64,000 nucleotides of DNA from Gallaecimonas mangrovi (GTDB lineage Bacteria > Pseudomonadota > Gammaproteobacteria > Enterobacterales > Gallaecimonadaceae): contig NZ_CP031416.1 of NCBI RefSeq assembly GCF_003367375.1, positions 1,743,501 through 1,807,500 of the forward strand. The letters run 5' to 3'. Each line of letters starts with the position of its first letter. Position 1 is the stretch's first letter. The translations under genes and the position numbers were made by a program. Shown one piece after another: positions 62,791 through 64,000 of the stretch. Below the pieces are notes generated by a model. It was not told the DNA's origin and did no database searches. It worked only from the letters and a program-made list of their open reading frames with translations.

Positions 62791-64000
62791 ATGCGTTTAT
62801 TGGTATTACTTTTTGTGTTTTTATTTTCGTGGCCGGCATTTTCAGATGATGCGCTTTCTGAAAAAAGAGGCTTGGGTTCCACTAACACCGAAGCGGCTGA
62901 TTTAGCGCTAATGAGCGGTAAAATTGCCTGGTGGTATAACTGGTCTGCCTTGCCCGGTAATTATGTTGGCAGTGATTACAGCCAATATGGTGTTGAATTT
63001 GTGCCCATGGTTTGGGGCACCAGTCTTGACGAAAATGCCCTTCGCAATTATTTGAGTATTCACCCTGAGGTAAAATACATCTTGGGTTTTAATGAACCCA
63101 ATTCAGCCGGTGAAGCTGATTTAACGCCGCAGCAAGCTGCTGATAATTGGTACAAAATTGAAAACATTGCCGACGAATTTAACCTAAAAATTGTCGCCCC
63201 GGCCGTTAATTACAGCGCCGGGGGTGTTGATATTCCCGGTACCGACGATGACGGCAATCCCTTTGCCTACCTGGATGCCTTTTTCGCCGATTGCAGTGAT
63301 TGCCGGGTCGATTACATTGCCGTGCATGCCTATATGTCAGACCCAAGCTATGTCGAACAGTACCTGGCACAGTTTTATAGCCGTTACGGCAAACCAATTT
63401 GGCTAACCGAGTTTAACCTCAGCAAAGGAGACAATACCGAGACCATCGAACAGCAGATGGATTTCTTGGCCGAAATGACCCGCTGGTTAGAAAACCAAAG
63501 TTATATCTTCCGCTATGCCTGGTTTATTGGCCGCACCAGCGGTGGCGCCAGTGCCGCGCCCTATGTGGATATTCTGGGCGATGCCGGGCAGTGGACGGCA
63601 TTAGGCACCCTGTATGGTGGTATTCCCGGGCCCGATTACCGCTTTGATTTGCCAATGACCATTCAGGCAGAACACGCCCATAGCATCAGTGGTTTTCACC
63701 ACCGGGTAACCACCGACACCAATGGCAACCCTGTGGTGCAGCTTTTCTCTGATGCGGTAGGGGCAACCATGCAATTTCATGTGCATTCCGATAGTGAAAA
63801 AGCCTACAACTGGACCTTAAATTACGCCTCTGGCGGCGATGCGCAAATTGCCATTCAGGTGGACGACGACGCCTGGCAAACGGTAACCCTGCCCGACACC
63901 GGCATGCAGTATTTTTGGAGCACCATTACCCAGGCCGTAACCATTCCTGCGGGCGATCATTGGTTTAGAGTCAAGGTTACCAGTGGTACGCCGAATTTTG
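62791..64000 (+). CDS. Secreted GH128-type glycoside hydrolase with a carbohydrate-binding module (partial)
   Basis: The first 403 codons are in the window and the gene continues past the right edge. A signal peptide (MRLLVLLFVFLFSWPAFS) leads into a TIM-barrel of the Asl1/GH128 family. The catalytic acid/base is E102 in ILGFNEPNSAGEAD and the nucleophile E207 in KPIWLTEFNL; AWWYNWSA and VDYIAVHAYM are further family marks. Such enzymes cut beta-1,3-glucans. From about residue 290 a second beta-sandwich begins (MTIQAEHAHSISGF to IPAGDHWFRVKVTSG), like a CBM6/CBM35-type module. GGAGGG precedes the ATG. Confidence 0.85.
   Translation, partial: MRLLVLLFVFLFSWPAFSDDALSEKRGLGSTNTEAADLALMSGKIAWWYNWSALPGNYVGSDYSQYGVEFVPMVWGTSLDENALRNYLSIHPEVKYILGFNEPNSAGEADLTPQQAADNWYKIENIADEFNLKIVAPAVNYSAGGVDIPGTDDDGNPFAYLDAFFADCSDCRVDYIAVHAYMSDPSYVEQYLAQFYSRYGKPIWLTEFNLSKGDNTETIEQQMDFLAEMTRWLENQSYIFRYAWFIGRTSGGASAAPYVDILGDAGQWTALGTLYGGIPGPDYRFDLPMTIQAEHAHSISGFHHRVTTDTNGNPVVQLFSDAVGATMQFHVHSDSEKAYNWTLNYASGGDAQIAIQVDDDAWQTVTLPDTGMQYFWSTITQAVTIPAGDHWFRVKVTSGTPNF

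Overview
The window reads as a gammaproteobacterial chromosome. The evidence is seqA next to pgm, a ybfF / ybfE / fldA cluster close to fur, proBA, gapA divergent from msrB, sppA, ansA, alaA, fadH, rnb, a branched-chain 2-oxoacid dehydrogenase operon and a lone astE. Gene order and protein flavour suggest the Alteromonadales/Aeromonadales area (Shewanella, Aeromonas or Gallaecimonas relatives). That placement is an inference from gene content, not a species call. Most of the window is ordinary, densely packed core genome with intrinsic terminators between units.

Layout. 1-2.2 kb is a mobile-DNA scar: the C-terminal stub of a P4-type integrase cut by an IS5-family (IS903-like) element, followed by a degenerate dispersed repeat. 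2.2-11.7 kb carries a DUF2076 protein, RNase II, an AraC-type regulator divergent from an SDR-type dehydratase, a DsrE protein with a GNAT-nitrilase fusion, a lipoprotein and a Bcr/CflA exporter. 11.8-12.0 kb holds two tandem initiator tRNAs. 12.1-14.9 kb is a zinc-type ABC uptake operon behind a perfect Zur-box palindrome, with an unannotated 41-codon membrane ORF in front of the ATPase gene. 14.9-31.7 kb contains a phytase-like esterase, a MHYT-GGDEF-EAL protein, two GAPDH genes, msrB, an M14 peptidase, an alanine/glycine symporter, yeaC and a DUF1653 gene that seems to start at ATA, proBA, a hemolysin III protein, a MarR-GNAT fusion and alaA. 31.8-43.3 kb holds ansA, sppA, fadH, fur, a DUF4442 protein, fldA-ybfE-ybfF, seqA-pgm and astE. 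43.4-50.9 kb has the E1alpha-E1beta-E2 operon, a LysR/SDR pair, a second M14 peptidase and a DUF2306 protein.

51.0-57.2 kb is the accessory part. An AT-rich block lies between two inverted copies of the dispersed repeat. It holds a translationally coupled FRG-domain / DUF262 gene pair, then a 60-bp site with the full geometry of an integron attC recombination site, then a second one-gene cassette (TPR-like protein) whose stop codon lies inside the next attC-like core site. No intI gene is visible, so this looks like a remnant cassette array of the CALIN type (attC sites without an integrase). The FRG-DUF262 pair is the best candidate for an undescribed system, possibly anti-phage defence or toxin-antitoxin. 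Beyond it lie a RlaP-like nucleotidyltransferase and four small unknown genes. The window closes with an arylsulfotransferase-like exported protein, a 1101-residue ankyrin-repeat protein and the first 403 codons of a secreted GH128-type glucanase that runs off the right edge.

All calls come from reading the sequence and translated proteins by eye. No database or structure search was run.
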